A model generated the notes under the pieces. It made no database searches. It saw nothing but the letters and a program-made list of their open reading frames with translations, and was not told the origin of the DNA. A DNA stretch of 46,822 nucleotides, taken from an uncultured Methylococcaceae bacterium (GTDB lineage Bacteria > Pseudomonadota > Gammaproteobacteria > Methylococcales > Methylomonadaceae). A program made the position numbers and the translations under genes. This document shows, in pieces, positions 15,983 to 24,624 of this stretch; within the stretch, counting starts at the first letter, position 1, and every line of letters starts with the position of its first letter. The stretch is taken from positions 1 through 46,822 of the forward strand of contig CAJXMF010000015.1 of the NCBI GenBank assembly GCA_913056195.1, read 5' to 3'.

Positions 15983-16521
15983 GTTAACTCAGCCAGGCGA
16001 CGGTTGACGGTTTCAATCAATTGATCCACGCTTTCGACGACCTGGGTATATTCAAATTGACGAATTTTTTGGGTGCCTTCAAGATCTATTTTTCGGGGAT
16101 AGACCATGACTTTCTTGTTGCCGGGCGCTGTGGTTTCCATTTCAGGCGCAATGTCACAGGGGTAAACAATGCTGGGCACGCGGCATTTTCCAGCCTGGGA
16201 GTACAGATTGGTCACCAGTGAGTCGGCAATACCCAGTACACATTTGGCAATTGTATTTGATGTGGCAGGCGCCATGACGAAGGTGTGATAATAACCTTTA
16301 TAAAACAAGCCAACCGGTGGGGCCGAGGCCGCTTTGTCGCGATAAATCGGCAGGTGATTTCTCAGTTCTTTTATATCAACGCCATACATTTTTAACACTT
16401 CTTCACCCGCCTGACTGATATATAAATCGACCTGATTCAATGTCAGCAGGAATTCAAGGCATTCTTCTATATAATGACCTGAACCGGTTATGGCCCAAGC
16501 CAAACGGGGAGATTTATTCAC
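15979..16521 (-). CDS. Archaeoflavoprotein/DmrB-like flavoprotein
   Basis: The 180-aa protein has the flavodoxin-like fold of the Flavoprotein/DFP family: WAITGSGHYIEECLEFLL at the N-terminus, and the flavin-contact stretch VMAPATSNTIAKCVLGIADS (about 87-106) followed by LVTNLYSQA. Close relatives are AfpA and the bacterial dihydromethanopterin reductase DmrB, which reduces H2MPT to H4MPT. In this operon that is the most attractive role, but it is inferred. Translation starts at GTG (CAC on the plus strand) with only a weak ribosome-binding site. It is the first gene of the four-gene cofactor operon, which is divergent from folP over a 64-bp gap. Confidence 0.8.
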   Translation of the reverse strand: MNKSPRLAWAITGSGHYIEECLEFLLTLNQVDLYISQAGEEVLKMYGVDIKELRNHLPIYRDKAASAPPVGLFYKGYYHTFVMAPATSNTIAKCVLGIADSLVTNLYSQAGKCRVPSIVYPCDIAPEMETTAPGNKKVMVYPRKIDLEGTQKIRQFEYTQVVESVDQLIETVNRRLAELT

Positions 16522-16547
16522 GGTATCTTGTGGTGTGGAAAACCCGC

Positions 16548-16576
16548 ATTATACCTTAATAAAGATCAGACAAAAG
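16548..16576 (-). promoter_or_regulatory. Candidate promoter of the pterin/furan cofactor operon
   Basis: A perfect TATAAT lies at 16553-16548 on the minus strand, 26 bases before the GTG start. With a 17-base spacer the -35 would be CTTTTG, a poor match. It occupies most of the short gap shared with the divergent folP, so the two transcription units may influence each other. Confidence 0.45.
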
Positions 16577-16585
16577 GAGGTCAGG

Positions 16586-17407
16586 ATGTTTGCTGCGATT
16601 GATAAGCCCATGATTATGGGTATTTTAAATGTCACACCAGACAGTTTTTCTGATGGTGGGGAATATAATGAAGTCGATGCGGCGGTATTGCGTTGCCGCG
16701 AAATGCTGGCGCAGGGCGCGGATATTATCGACATTGGCGGTGAATCGACGCGGCCAGGGGCGGATTCGGTCACGGCAGAACAACAGCTCGAACGTGCCGT
16801 GCCCATTATTACGGCAATTCGGCAGCAGGTGTCAGAAGACGTGCCGATCAGTATTGATACGACCTTGAGCGCGGTCGCAAAAGCGGCGTTAGAGGCGGGC
16901 GCTAACTGGATAAACGATGTTTCGGCCGGGGTGGATGATGATGAAATTTTAACCCTGGCGGCTAAAACCGGCGCACCGATTATTTTGATGCACAGGCAGG
17001 GGACACCTAAAACCATGCAGGATAATCCTTTTTATGATGACGCGGTGCTCGATATTCTGGAAGAAATCAAGCAGCGGGTTGAGGTGGCGAAAGAGGCCGG
17101 CATCCCACGGTCACATATTGCCATTGATCCGGGCATTGGTTTTGGGAAACGCAAACAGGATAATCTTGAATTATTGGCAAATCTGGATCAATTTGTCGCA
17201 TTGGGGATGCCCGTCATGCTGGGCACGAGTCGCAAGCGTTTTATGGGCAGTATTTGTCAGGTGGACAACCCGAAAGAGCTGGTGACCGCAACGGCGGTAA
17301 CGACAGCTTTGGGCGTGATGGCGGGGGTGAAGATTTTCAGGGTTCATGATGTCAAGGAAAATCGTCAGGCGGCCGATGTTGCCTTCGCCATCAAACAGGC
17401 TGGCTAA
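16586..17407 (+). CDS. folP: Dihydropteroate synthase
   Basis: The 273-aa folate enzyme condenses 6-hydroxymethyl-dihydropterin pyrophosphate with p-aminobenzoate. All motifs are intact: MGILNVTPDSFSDGG (near residues 10-24), GGESTRPGAD, VPISIDTT, NDVSAG, ILMHRQGTPKTMQ, IAIDPGIGFGK and GTSRKRFMG. The ATG at 16586 is preferred over an in-frame start about 100 bases upstream for three reasons: a near-perfect Shine-Dalgarno (AAGGAGGT, 16574-16581) sits four bases before it, the product then begins at the conserved N-terminus, and the upstream start would overlap the divergent flavoprotein gene. The next gene starts directly after its stop. Confidence 0.95.
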   Translation: MFAAIDKPMIMGILNVTPDSFSDGGEYNEVDAAVLRCREMLAQGADIIDIGGESTRPGADSVTAEQQLERAVPIITAIRQQVSEDVPISIDTTLSAVAKAALEAGANWINDVSAGVDDDEILTLAAKTGAPIILMHRQGTPKTMQDNPFYDDAVLDILEEIKQRVEVAKEAGIPRSHIAIDPGIGFGKRKQDNLELLANLDQFVALGMPVMLGTSRKRFMGSICQVDNPKELVTATAVTTALGVMAGVKIFRVHDVKENRQAADVAFAIKQAG

Positions 17408-18328
17408 ATGCTGCATCCGGCCTTAACAACGCTGGAACAGCGTTTTTCCGATTCGCCAATTCAAAAGGTTGACGATACGCTGTTGCAGCAGGCGGGTGTG
17501 GAACTGTGGCTGAAGCGGGATGACTTGATTCATCCGGTTATTTCGGGCAATAAATGGCGAAAATTAAAATACATTTTAAATCATGCCCTGCACAAAAAAA
17601 TGCACACCATAATCAGTATGGGTGGGCCGTGGTCGAATCACTTGCATGCTCTGGCTTATGCGGGAAAACAGTTAGGCTTGACGACGAAAGCCTTTGTGCG
17701 GGGTGAAAAGCCCGACGTGTTGAGCCCGACTTTACGTGATGTGCTGGCGTGGGGCATGGAGATACACTTTGTCTCACGGCATTATTATCGGGAATTGCGG
17801 CAATATCGGCAATTTGACAGTCTGCCGGATTTAATACCGGGTGAATATTGGTTACCGGAAGGCGGTGCGAGTCCCTTGGCATTGCAAGGTGTTCATGAAA
17901 TTGTCACAGAAATTCCGGTACAATACGACAGTTTAGCTGTCGCCGTGGGGACGGGAACCACGCTGGCCGGTTTGATTGCCGCCAGTAATCACGATACACA
18001 GATTGTTGGCATTGCCGCCTTGAAAGGGGCTGCGTTTTTGGATGACGATGTTAAGCGGCTGATTGCGCCTGAGGAAAAGGCGAACTGGAAAATTCTATTG
18101 GATTATCATGCCGGCGGTTTTGCTCGGACGACGCCTGCGTTGTTGGCCTTTATTCAGCAGTTTGAAGCGCAGCAGCGGATTCCGCTTGACCGGGTGTATA
18201 ACGCCAAAATGCTATATGCCTTGTATGATCAAATTCAGCAAGGACTGTTTCCGCGAGGAAGTCGAATTGTGGCGATTCATACTGGCGGTTTACAGGGGAT
18301 GCGCACCATGACATCACGTTGCGATTGA
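17408..18328 (+). CDS. PLP-dependent ACC deaminase / D-cysteine desulfhydrase family enzyme
   Basis: This 306-aa fold-type II PLP enzyme has the cofactor lysine in ISGNKWRKLKY (about Lys 50) and a phosphate/substrate loop MGGPWSNHLHALA. The glycine-rich PLP phosphate site is AVGTGTTLAGLI, and the C-terminal stretch is IVAIHTGGLQGM. The family deaminates 1-aminocyclopropane-1-carboxylate or desulfurates D-cysteine. The side chains that separate the two activities cannot be judged by eye, and D-cysteine desulfhydrase is the commoner role outside plant-associated bacteria. Its ATG directly abuts the folP stop, so the two are almost certainly co-transcribed, although no metabolic link is obvious. 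Confidence 0.85.
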   Translation: MLHPALTTLEQRFSDSPIQKVDDTLLQQAGVELWLKRDDLIHPVISGNKWRKLKYILNHALHKKMHTIISMGGPWSNHLHALAYAGKQLGLTTKAFVRGEKPDVLSPTLRDVLAWGMEIHFVSRHYYRELRQYRQFDSLPDLIPGEYWLPEGGASPLALQGVHEIVTEIPVQYDSLAVAVGTGTTLAGLIAASNHDTQIVGIAALKGAAFLDDDVKRLIAPEEKANWKILLDYHAGGFARTTPALLAFIQQFEAQQRIPLDRVYNAKMLYALYDQIQQGLFPRGSRIVAIHTGGLQGMRTMTSRCD

Positions 18329-18382
18329 GAGTGTTATTTTTAGGATACGAACAAGGCAAGGCCGGGTTAAATACAGGACATA

Positions 18383-20482
18383 ATGATGAATCAGGAAATC
18401 AATAATCAAGCAAACACAACAGAAATCGACTTGTCATCGCCCGAGTTGTATATCAACCGCGAATTAAGTTTGCTGGAGTTTAATGACCGGGTTCTGGCTC
18501 AGGCAAAAGATGAAAGCCTGCCTTTATTGGAACGGCTGAATTATTTATGTATTTCCTCTTCCAATCTGGATGAATTTTATGAGGTGCGGGTGGCCAGTGT
18601 GATTCAAATGGCCGAGATGGAGCCGGGGGCAACCGGTCTGGATGGTCTGACGCCTTATGAACAATTGGCGAAAATTGCCGGGCGTGCGCATCGCCTGGTT
18701 GAGGATCAATACCACGTGCTCAATGATATTCTGATTCCTCAGCTAAAACAGGAACACATTTACTTTATTCGGCGAAATGAGTGGACGGAAAAACAACGCG
18801 CCTGGCTGGAGCAGTATTTCAATGAGGAATTGCTGCCGATTTTAACGCCTGTCGGGCTGGATTCGGCGCATCCTTTTCCACGCATCTTAAACAAGAGTTT
18901 AAATTTTATTATTACGCTGACCGGGAAAGATGCGTTTGGCCGCAATAGTGGCCGCGCGGTCTTGCAGGCACCTCGCGCCTTGCCGCGGATTGTGCGTTTA
19001 CCGCCTGAAGAAACCGGGGGCGGGCCGAGTGAGTTTGTGTTTTTATCGTCTATTATTCATGCCTTTGTCGGTGAATTGTTCAATGGTATGACGGTGAAGG
19101 GGTGTTATCAATTTCGGGTCACGCGCAACAGCGATTTTTTTGTGGATGATGATGCGATTGATGATTTGCTGCATGCAGTCGAAGGCGAACTGGCAATGCG
19201 AAATTATGGTGACGAGGTTCGTCTGGAAATTGATACTAATTGCCCGGAAGAAACCGTTAATTTTTTGAAGGCGCGGTTTGGTTTGCAGGATGGGCATGTT
19301 TTCAGGGTAAACGGGCCGGTTAATCTAAGCCGGGTTCAAGCGATTTATAACAAAGTCGATCGACCTGATTTAAAATTCAGTCCGTTCAAACCGAATGTGC
19401 CGGGTGCCTTGGGGCGTAAAAAAGATATTATGTCGGCGATTAAACAACGGGATTATTTATTGCATCATCCATTCGAATCCTTCATGCCGGTTGTCGAATT
19501 TATACGTCAGGCGGCGGCAGACCCTGATGTTATTGCCATCAAGCAAACACTGTACCGAACCGGCATGGATTCACCGATTGTAGCGGCTTTGATCAAGGCG
19601 GCCCGGAGTGGTAAGGAAGTGACGGTGGTGATCGAATTGCGCGCACGTTTTGATGAGAAGGAAAATATCGGTCTGGCAGCAAAATTACAGGAAGCCGCGG
19701 CACATGTGGTCTATGGTGTGGTGGGCTATAAAACACACGCCAAGATGTGTCAGGTGTTGCGTAAGGAAGGCAGGAATTTGCAATTTTATACCCATTTGGG
19801 GACTGGCAATTATCACCCTAAAACTGCGCGGCTGTACACCGATTACGGGCTGTTTACGTCGGATAAAACCATCGGTGAGGATGTGCGGCAAATTTTTGCC
19901 CAATTGACCAGTTTAGGTAAGGTCAGTCGTTTGAATAAGCTATTGCAATCGCCGTTTACGCTGCATAAAGGCTTGCTGAAAATGATTGACCGCGAAATCG
20001 CGAATGCAGAAAAGGGAAAGTGTGCCAAAATCATTATTAAGGTCAATGCCATTATTGAAAAGCAATGTATTGAGGCCCTATATCGAGCATCACAGGCCGG
20101 GGTGGAAATTAAGCTAATTGTTCGTGGCGTGTGTTGCTTAAAGCCAGGAATAAAAGGTGTTTCGGATAATATTGAAGTGCGCTCGATTATTGGCCGTTTT
20201 TTGGAACATACCCGGGTCTATGCCTTTGCCAATGGCGGTAACTGGCAGGTATATTGCTCCAGTGCAGACTTGATGGATCGGAACATGTTCAGGCGGGTGG
20301 AAACCTGTTTTCCGATTGAAGACCGAAAATTGCATGAGCGGGTGTTAGGTGATCTGGATATGTATTTAAAAGACAATTCGCAGGCCTGGGTGTTGCAGGA
20401 GGATGGCCAGTATCAACGCCTGGAACCGGGAGATGATCCGATGTTTCAGGTGCAGACTGAATTGTTGAAAATGTTTACCTGA
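18383..20482 (+). CDS. ppk1: Polyphosphate kinase 1
   Basis: The 699-aa enzyme reversibly transfers the gamma-phosphate of ATP to polyphosphate. The N-terminal domain has YINRELSLLEFNDRVL and ISSSNLDEFYEVRVAS. The catalytic half has the autophosphorylated histidine in GYKTHAKM (His 452), HLGTGNYHPKTARLYTDYG, and the second conserved histidine in EHTRVYAFANGG (His 609). Length and motifs match E. coli Ppk (about 688 aa). An ATG-ATG pair opens the frame and the first was taken. It follows the PLP enzyme after 54 bases and precedes a small ORF and cobO by 14 bases, so a five-gene operon from folP is possible. Confidence 0.96.
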   Translation: MMNQEINNQANTTEIDLSSPELYINRELSLLEFNDRVLAQAKDESLPLLERLNYLCISSSNLDEFYEVRVASVIQMAEMEPGATGLDGLTPYEQLAKIAGRAHRLVEDQYHVLNDILIPQLKQEHIYFIRRNEWTEKQRAWLEQYFNEELLPILTPVGLDSAHPFPRILNKSLNFIITLTGKDAFGRNSGRAVLQAPRALPRIVRLPPEETGGGPSEFVFLSSIIHAFVGELFNGMTVKGCYQFRVTRNSDFFVDDDAIDDLLHAVEGELAMRNYGDEVRLEIDTNCPEETVNFLKARFGLQDGHVFRVNGPVNLSRVQAIYNKVDRPDLKFSPFKPNVPGALGRKKDIMSAIKQRDYLLHHPFESFMPVVEFIRQAAADPDVIAIKQTLYRTGMDSPIVAALIKAARSGKEVTVVIELRARFDEKENIGLAAKLQEAAAHVVYGVVGYKTHAKMCQVLRKEGRNLQFYTHLGTGNYHPKTARLYTDYGLFTSDKTIGEDVRQIFAQLTSLGKVSRLNKLLQSPFTLHKGLLKMIDREIANAEKGKCAKIIIKVNAIIEKQCIEALYRASQAGVEIKLIVRGVCCLKPGIKGVSDNIEVRSIIGRFLEHTRVYAFANGGNWQVYCSSADLMDRNMFRRVETCFPIEDRKLHERVLGDLDMYLKDNSQAWVLQEDGQYQRLEPGDDPMFQVQTELLKMFT

Positions 20483-20496
20483 TGCCAGAGGAACAG

Positions 20497-20652
20497 ATGA
20501 AACTGGCGGCATGTATGACTGTAGCCGATTTTTTGGATCATTTGTGGCATCAGGTGGTTACCGGCAGGTTATACAAAAATTTACGCGCCTCGTATGTGCA
20601 TTGGTATGTTGCCAGGCCGCTTGCGCGTGTTGCAGAGTGGTTTGGAGCATGA
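20497..20652 (+). CDS. Small hypothetical protein (51 aa) coupled to cobO
   Basis: An ATG at 20497, with AGAGGAAC directly upstream, opens a 51-codon frame. Its product is rich in aromatic and basic residues (DFLDHLWHQVV, LYKNLRASYVHWYVARPL). It ends in TGA overlapping the cobO ATG (ATGA, 20649-20652), a classic translational-coupling arrangement. The Shine-Dalgarno is better than that of cobO itself. The frame differs from that of the adenosyltransferase, so it is not its missing N-terminus. No homologue is recognised; it may be a leader peptide or a real small protein. Confidence 0.5.
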   Translation: MKLAACMTVADFLDHLWHQVVTGRLYKNLRASYVHWYVARPLARVAEWFGA

Positions 20653-21185
20653 AGGCAAGAGACAGAAGACAGGGTATTGTGGTGGTGAACACCGGTGAAG
20701 GCAAGGGTAAGTCATCGAGTGCTTTGGGTATGGTGTTTCGTGCGGCAGGCTGGGGCATGAAGGTCTGTGTCATTCAGTTTATCAAGGGACAGTGGAAAAC
20801 CGGCGAACAAAAAGCGGCCGAACGATTTGATAATATCGAATGGCATGCGTTGGGGGATGGTTTTACCTGGGATACCAAAAATCCTGAACAGGATGTTAAA
20901 ACCAGCCGTGAAATTTGGGAATTTGCCAAGCAAAAAATATGCTCTGAGGCTTATGATTTTGTGCTGCTGGACGAAATTAATTATTGCTGTGGCTATCAAT
21001 GGATTTCAGGTCAGGAAATTGCCGATTTTATCACCGATGAAAAGCCGCCCTGGTTGCATCTGGTATTAACTGGCCGTAACGCGGCACCTGAAGTGATTGA
21101 GGTGGCGCATACCGTTACCGAGATGAAAATGCTGAAACATGCCTATAAACAAGGTATCAAAGCGGCGCAGGGGGTCGAGTTTTAA
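20649..21185 (+). CDS. cobO: Corrinoid adenosyltransferase
   Basis: The 178-aa CobO/BtuR-type enzyme transfers the adenosyl group of ATP to cob(I)alamin or its precursors. The P-loop NTGEGKGKSSSALG (about 13-26), the strand VCVIQFIKGQW, the Walker B-like LLDEINYC and HLVLTGRNA are all present. It is shorter than E. coli BtuR (196 aa) because it lacks the usual basic N-terminal helix. A longer in-frame start 46 codons upstream would give a cysteine-rich, non-conserved extension. The ATG at 20649 was chosen because it overlaps the stop of the small upstream ORF and begins just before the conserved GIVVVNTG. Its own GGAG lies only one base from the ATG, so translation probably depends on coupling. 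Confidence 0.9.
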   Translation: MKARDRRQGIVVVNTGEGKGKSSSALGMVFRAAGWGMKVCVIQFIKGQWKTGEQKAAERFDNIEWHALGDGFTWDTKNPEQDVKTSREIWEFAKQKICSEAYDFVLLDEINYCCGYQWISGQEIADFITDEKPPWLHLVLTGRNAAPEVIEVAHTVTEMKMLKHAYKQGIKAAQGVEF

Positions 21186-21201
21186 ACCTGTAATCACCTA
21201 T

Positions 21202-22053
21202 TCAGTCCAATTTCGTGGCAAGCGACTCAGTTTTCCAGACCGGCTTGACACCCGATGGCATGGGCGCGAGACGGCCGAGTTCCACCCACGGGTTATCCGG
21301 GTTATGAAAGTCAGAACCTTGTGAGGCAAATAAATCAAATCGCCTGGCCAGTTGCAGGCTGCGCTGAATATCATCGACCGAGCTTTGGCCTGTGACAACT
21401 TCAATGCCTCGTCCGCCTGCGTGCTTGAATGCGGTTAAGGCTCTTTTCAACCAACTGCTGGTCAGTTTATAACGCAAAGGGTGCGCCAGAACGGCGATGC
21501 CGCCACTGGCGGTAATCCAACTCACGGTTTGTTCGAGTGTCGCCCAATGGGTTGACACATAAGCCGGTTTACCCTGGCCTAAGTATTTGTCAAAAGCGTC
21601 TTGTAAACTGGTGACGTATTTTTGCTGTAATAGATATTGCGCAAAGTGTAAGCGTGTAACCATATCGGTTCCAGCCGTCGCGCAGACGGCCTCATAAACG
21701 CCTTCGATTCGTCTTTTAGCCAGTTTTTCAGCGATTTTAGTGGCGCGATCGACGCGAATTTGTTGTTGCAGCCTGATGCCGTCCATTAAGGCCGGATGTT
21801 GAGGGTCAATGCCTAAGCCCACGATATGCAGGCATTTCTTTTCCCAGCTGGCGGATAATTCGATGCCTGGGATGAGCTGGATTCCTAAGGTATCGGCCAT
21901 GATCTGCGCTTCGGCTAAGCCCTTCAGAGTGTCGTGGTCGGTCAGCGCCAGCGTGGTGACGCCGTGTTCAGCGGCTCGCTGAACTAATTGGCTGGGCGAT
22001 AAAGCGCCATCGGAGGCGGTTGAGTGGCAGTGCAGGTCGTATTGTTCTGTCAT
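21202..22053 (-). CDS. PHP-domain phosphoesterase (RNase AM / YciV type)
   Basis: The 283-aa PHP protein shows the metal-binding motifs YDLHCHSTASDGAL (HxH), LALTDHDTLKG (DHD), IPGIELSA, VLAHPLRY and SQGSDFHNP. E. coli YciV/TrpH is RNase AM, a 5'-3' exonuclease that trims 5' ends of 5S/16S/23S rRNA and also acts on 3',5'-bisnucleotides. Length and motif order fit that family. It is convergent with cobO and lies three bases after the ABC exporter gene, with which it is probably co-transcribed. Confidence 0.85.
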   Translation of the reverse strand: MTEQYDLHCHSTASDGALSPSQLVQRAAEHGVTTLALTDHDTLKGLAEAQIMADTLGIQLIPGIELSASWEKKCLHIVGLGIDPQHPALMDGIRLQQQIRVDRATKIAEKLAKRRIEGVYEAVCATAGTDMVTRLHFAQYLLQQKYVTSLQDAFDKYLGQGKPAYVSTHWATLEQTVSWITASGGIAVLAHPLRYKLTSSWLKRALTAFKHAGGRGIEVVTGQSSVDDIQRSLQLARRFDLFASQGSDFHNPDNPWVELGRLAPMPSGVKPVWKTESLATKLD

Positions 22054-22056
22054 TGC

Positions 22057-23841
22057 TTATTGATATTCGCTATATAATTTGGCGTAAAGGCCATTTTGCT
22101 GTATTAGCGTGTCATGTTTGCCTTGTTCACAGATTTTACCTTGTTCAAAGACATAGACATGGTCGGCTTGTTTGATGCTGCTGAGGCGATGCGCGATGAT
22201 AATGGTGGTTTTATCCTGTAAAAAAGCATTCAGCGAATGATGCAGCTTATATTCAGTTTGCGTATCTAACGCCGAGGTCGCTTCATCGAGAATAACGACT
22301 TTGGGTTGACTGACTACCATTCTGGCGATGGCTAGCCGTTGACGTTGGCCGCCGGACAAGCGCATGCCGTGGAGTCCGATAACGGTATCGAGTTTGTTTG
22401 GCAACGCTTCGATGGCGTCTTTAAGCTGAGCGATGGCCAATGCCTGCCATAGTGTGGCATCGTTAATGTCCTGCCCTAAGGTTAGATTCATACGGATAGT
22501 ATCATTAAACAGGGCAGGGTGTTGTAAAACTGTGGCAACGTTTTCGCGCACGACTTCAAGGCCGATGTCGGTGACCGGAATATCATCAAAATAAATCATA
22601 CCTTTTTCAGTTGGGTACAGGCCGATCAGAATCTGAGCCAGGGTTGATTTACCGCCACCACTGGCACCGACCAAGGCGACTTTTTTTCCTTTAGCAATGT
22701 TCAGGTTAATGCCATTCAAAATGGGGTCGTCCTGATAGCGAAAATGCAGGTTTTCGATTCTGACCGAAACGGTGGGCTGATTTTTAAAAGGGTTTTTAAG
22801 ATGGGGATAGTGGGGTTCTTGCTTGAGTGTCGTAAGTTTGTTGATGCGGTTTATGGCGGCTTTGGCCGCAAAAAAGGCTTGTTGTATGCCTAAGATTTCC
22901 TGAACCGGCGCCATCATAAACCACAGATAGCCAAAAACGGCTAACATTTCGCCAATGCTTAAATCGGAATACAGCACCATCAGCATGGCGGTCGCGCGGA
23001 AAATATCAAAGCCAAACAAAAACGTTGCAAAACTGAAACGGACAGCCGCATCACTTTTCCAGGCAAATGCAATGGAGTGTTCTTTAACCGCTTTTGCCGA
23101 GTCAATCAGTTTGTTGCAATAGTATTTTTCCCGGTTACAGGCGCGGATCTGATGAATAGCTTCCAAGGTTTCGGTCAGTGCTTGCTGAAAAATGCTATAG
23201 GCTTTATTTTCTTTGCTTTTAAGGTCTTTGACCTTGCTGCCAATCGAACGGGCCAAAAAAATGACAACCGGGTTCAAGAAAATAATAAACAACCCGAGTT
23301 GCCAGTGCATCCATAATAAAATAATCGCCGTACCGATGACGGTCAGGCAGGCGACCAGTAATTTACTGATGGTGGTGCCGATAAAATTATCCAGTGTATC
23401 CAGATCAGTGACTAAATGCGTGACAATATTGCCGCTGCCGAGGCTTTCGTATTCCGACATGGAAATAAAACGCAAATGATTGATGAGTCGTTTGCGGATG
23501 TGAAAAATGACATCTTTTGCAATCAAGCTGAATTGCCGGGTTTGGATAATATTGAATATCAGCGCCATAAGACGCAGCAATACACTGGCCAGTAAAACAG
23601 CCACAAGATACACAATGGGTTGCTGCCATTGTAGCGGGGTAAATTGGTTGATGAAATGAACAATCGTGCCGGGCTTGTTGAGTAAAACCTCATCGACCAG
23701 GAGTGGCATTAACAAAGGGACAGGAACACTGGAAAGCGTTGCCAATAGTGCAATGACATTAGCGATAATCAGTTCTTTTTTATGTTTAAACGCAATGCGT
23801 GCGATGGTGTTCCAGTCGTAGGTGTGGTTTGTATGACTCAC
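22057..23841 (-). CDS. ABC exporter, fused permease-ATPase (MsbA/LmrA-like)
   Basis: The 594-aa half-transporter has six TM segments in residues 1-320. The nucleotide-binding domain has Walker A VGASGGGKSTLAQ (about 390-402), Q-loop VLQHPALFNDTI, signature LSGGQRQRLAIARM, Walker B VVILDEATSALD and H-loop IIIAHRLSS. It would act as a homodimer in the inner membrane. The sequence is MsbA-like in layout, but nothing identifies lipid A as the substrate and no LpxK gene is adjacent, so lipid or drug export are both possible. Confidence 0.88.
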   Translation of the reverse strand: MSHTNHTYDWNTIARIAFKHKKELIIANVIALLATLSSVPVPLLMPLLVDEVLLNKPGTIVHFINQFTPLQWQQPIVYLVAVLLASVLLRLMALIFNIIQTRQFSLIAKDVIFHIRKRLINHLRFISMSEYESLGSGNIVTHLVTDLDTLDNFIGTTISKLLVACLTVIGTAIILLWMHWQLGLFIIFLNPVVIFLARSIGSKVKDLKSKENKAYSIFQQALTETLEAIHQIRACNREKYYCNKLIDSAKAVKEHSIAFAWKSDAAVRFSFATFLFGFDIFRATAMLMVLYSDLSIGEMLAVFGYLWFMMAPVQEILGIQQAFFAAKAAINRINKLTTLKQEPHYPHLKNPFKNQPTVSVRIENLHFRYQDDPILNGINLNIAKGKKVALVGASGGGKSTLAQILIGLYPTEKGMIYFDDIPVTDIGLEVVRENVATVLQHPALFNDTIRMNLTLGQDINDATLWQALAIAQLKDAIEALPNKLDTVIGLHGMRLSGGQRQRLAIARMVVSQPKVVILDEATSALDTQTEYKLHHSLNAFLQDKTTIIIAHRLSSIKQADHVYVFEQGKICEQGKHDTLIQQNGLYAKLYSEYQ

Positions 23842-23908
23842 AAGCAGCAGTGAATTGAAGAAATGAGACTATTATACTGGGCCAGTCGTTGTTTGGTTTG
23901 AAAGTTTC

Positions 23909-23943
23909 ACCCTTCACATAAAAGAACACTTGTTATGTGGGGT
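23909..23943. other. Stem-loop between ABC exporter and DUF2959 genes
   Basis: CACATAA (23915-23921) pairs with TTATGTG (23933-23939). ACCC and GGGT extend the stem across a two-base bulge. There is no T-tract on either side, so it may be a regulatory or mRNA-stability structure rather than a terminator. Confidence 0.35.
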
Positions 23944-23952
23944 AAAAACCGG

Positions 23953-24594
23953 TTAGTTTTTTTCCATGGCTTGAATAAACTGGTTGGCTTCAGCAATTGA
24001 TTTTTCCATGGCGAGAATCAGTTTGGAGACATCGGATTTGATGTCGGTTAAATCTTCTTTGAGTGAAGCAATCGCTTGTGCATTCAGGTTATGTTTTAAA
24101 TATAAAACCTGGTCTTTAAATACGGCTAAAACGGGCTGCATTTTTGCTTCTGCCTTTTTCATCGCGGTGATCAGTTGCAGGTATTGACGTTTGGTAGCCG
24201 TCAGTTTTTGTTGACTACGGCGCTTTAAAGAGACATTGCTGTATTCTTCTATTTCGCCTTCCCATTCAGCGAACAGCGCTTCAGAAACATCTTCAATGTC
24301 TTTGATACGCTTATGGATTTCATTGGCTTTATCCAGGCTTTTTTGATAGGTATCGTTCAAGCGCTGATAGGTGTCTTCAAGGTCACCACCGGAATAATGG
24401 GTTAAGGTCTGAAATTGCGCTAGTGCGGATTTAAATTGTTGTTTCGCTTCTTCCTGGGTATCCCGCATTTTTTCAACGCGATGGATCATGACTTGTCGCT
24501 TGGGAATACCTATTTTTTCCAAGGTGTTTAAATAAATTGATGAGCAGCCCGCAATCAGCAGAGAAAGTACAAATATCAGTTTTTTTGTAAGCAT
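23953..24594 (-). CDS. DUF2959 family lipoprotein
   Basis: This 213-aa protein has a type II signal peptide with lipobox LIAGC (Cys 17), so it is a predicted lipoprotein. The residue after Cys is Ser, which favours the outer membrane. The rest is nearly all alpha-helical and charged (for example KMRDTQEEAKQQFKSALAQF and SLKEDLTDIKSDVSKLI), matching DUF2959. Function is unknown. It lies between the ABC exporter and the HDOD gene, with 30 bases to the latter, and may form a small operon with it. Confidence 0.8.
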   Translation of the reverse strand: MLTKKLIFVLSLLIAGCSSIYLNTLEKIGIPKRQVMIHRVEKMRDTQEEAKQQFKSALAQFQTLTHYSGGDLEDTYQRLNDTYQKSLDKANEIHKRIKDIEDVSEALFAEWEGEIEEYSNVSLKRRSQQKLTATKRQYLQLITAMKKAEAKMQPVLAVFKDQVLYLKHNLNAQAIASLKEDLTDIKSDVSKLILAMEKSIAEANQFIQAMEKN

Positions 24595-24624
24595 GGTTTG
24601 TAGGAAAAGGTTTAAAAGAGATGA

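Noticed and set aside
16490-16585. Longer folP start 32 codons upstream
   Set aside because: It would overlap the divergent flavoprotein gene and ignore the strong AAGGAGGT before the ATG at 16586.
20511-20648. Longer cobO start with a cysteine-rich N-terminus
   Set aside because: The extension (FGSFVASGGYRQ, CCQAACACC) does not resemble the CobO family N-terminus and overlaps a better-placed small ORF.
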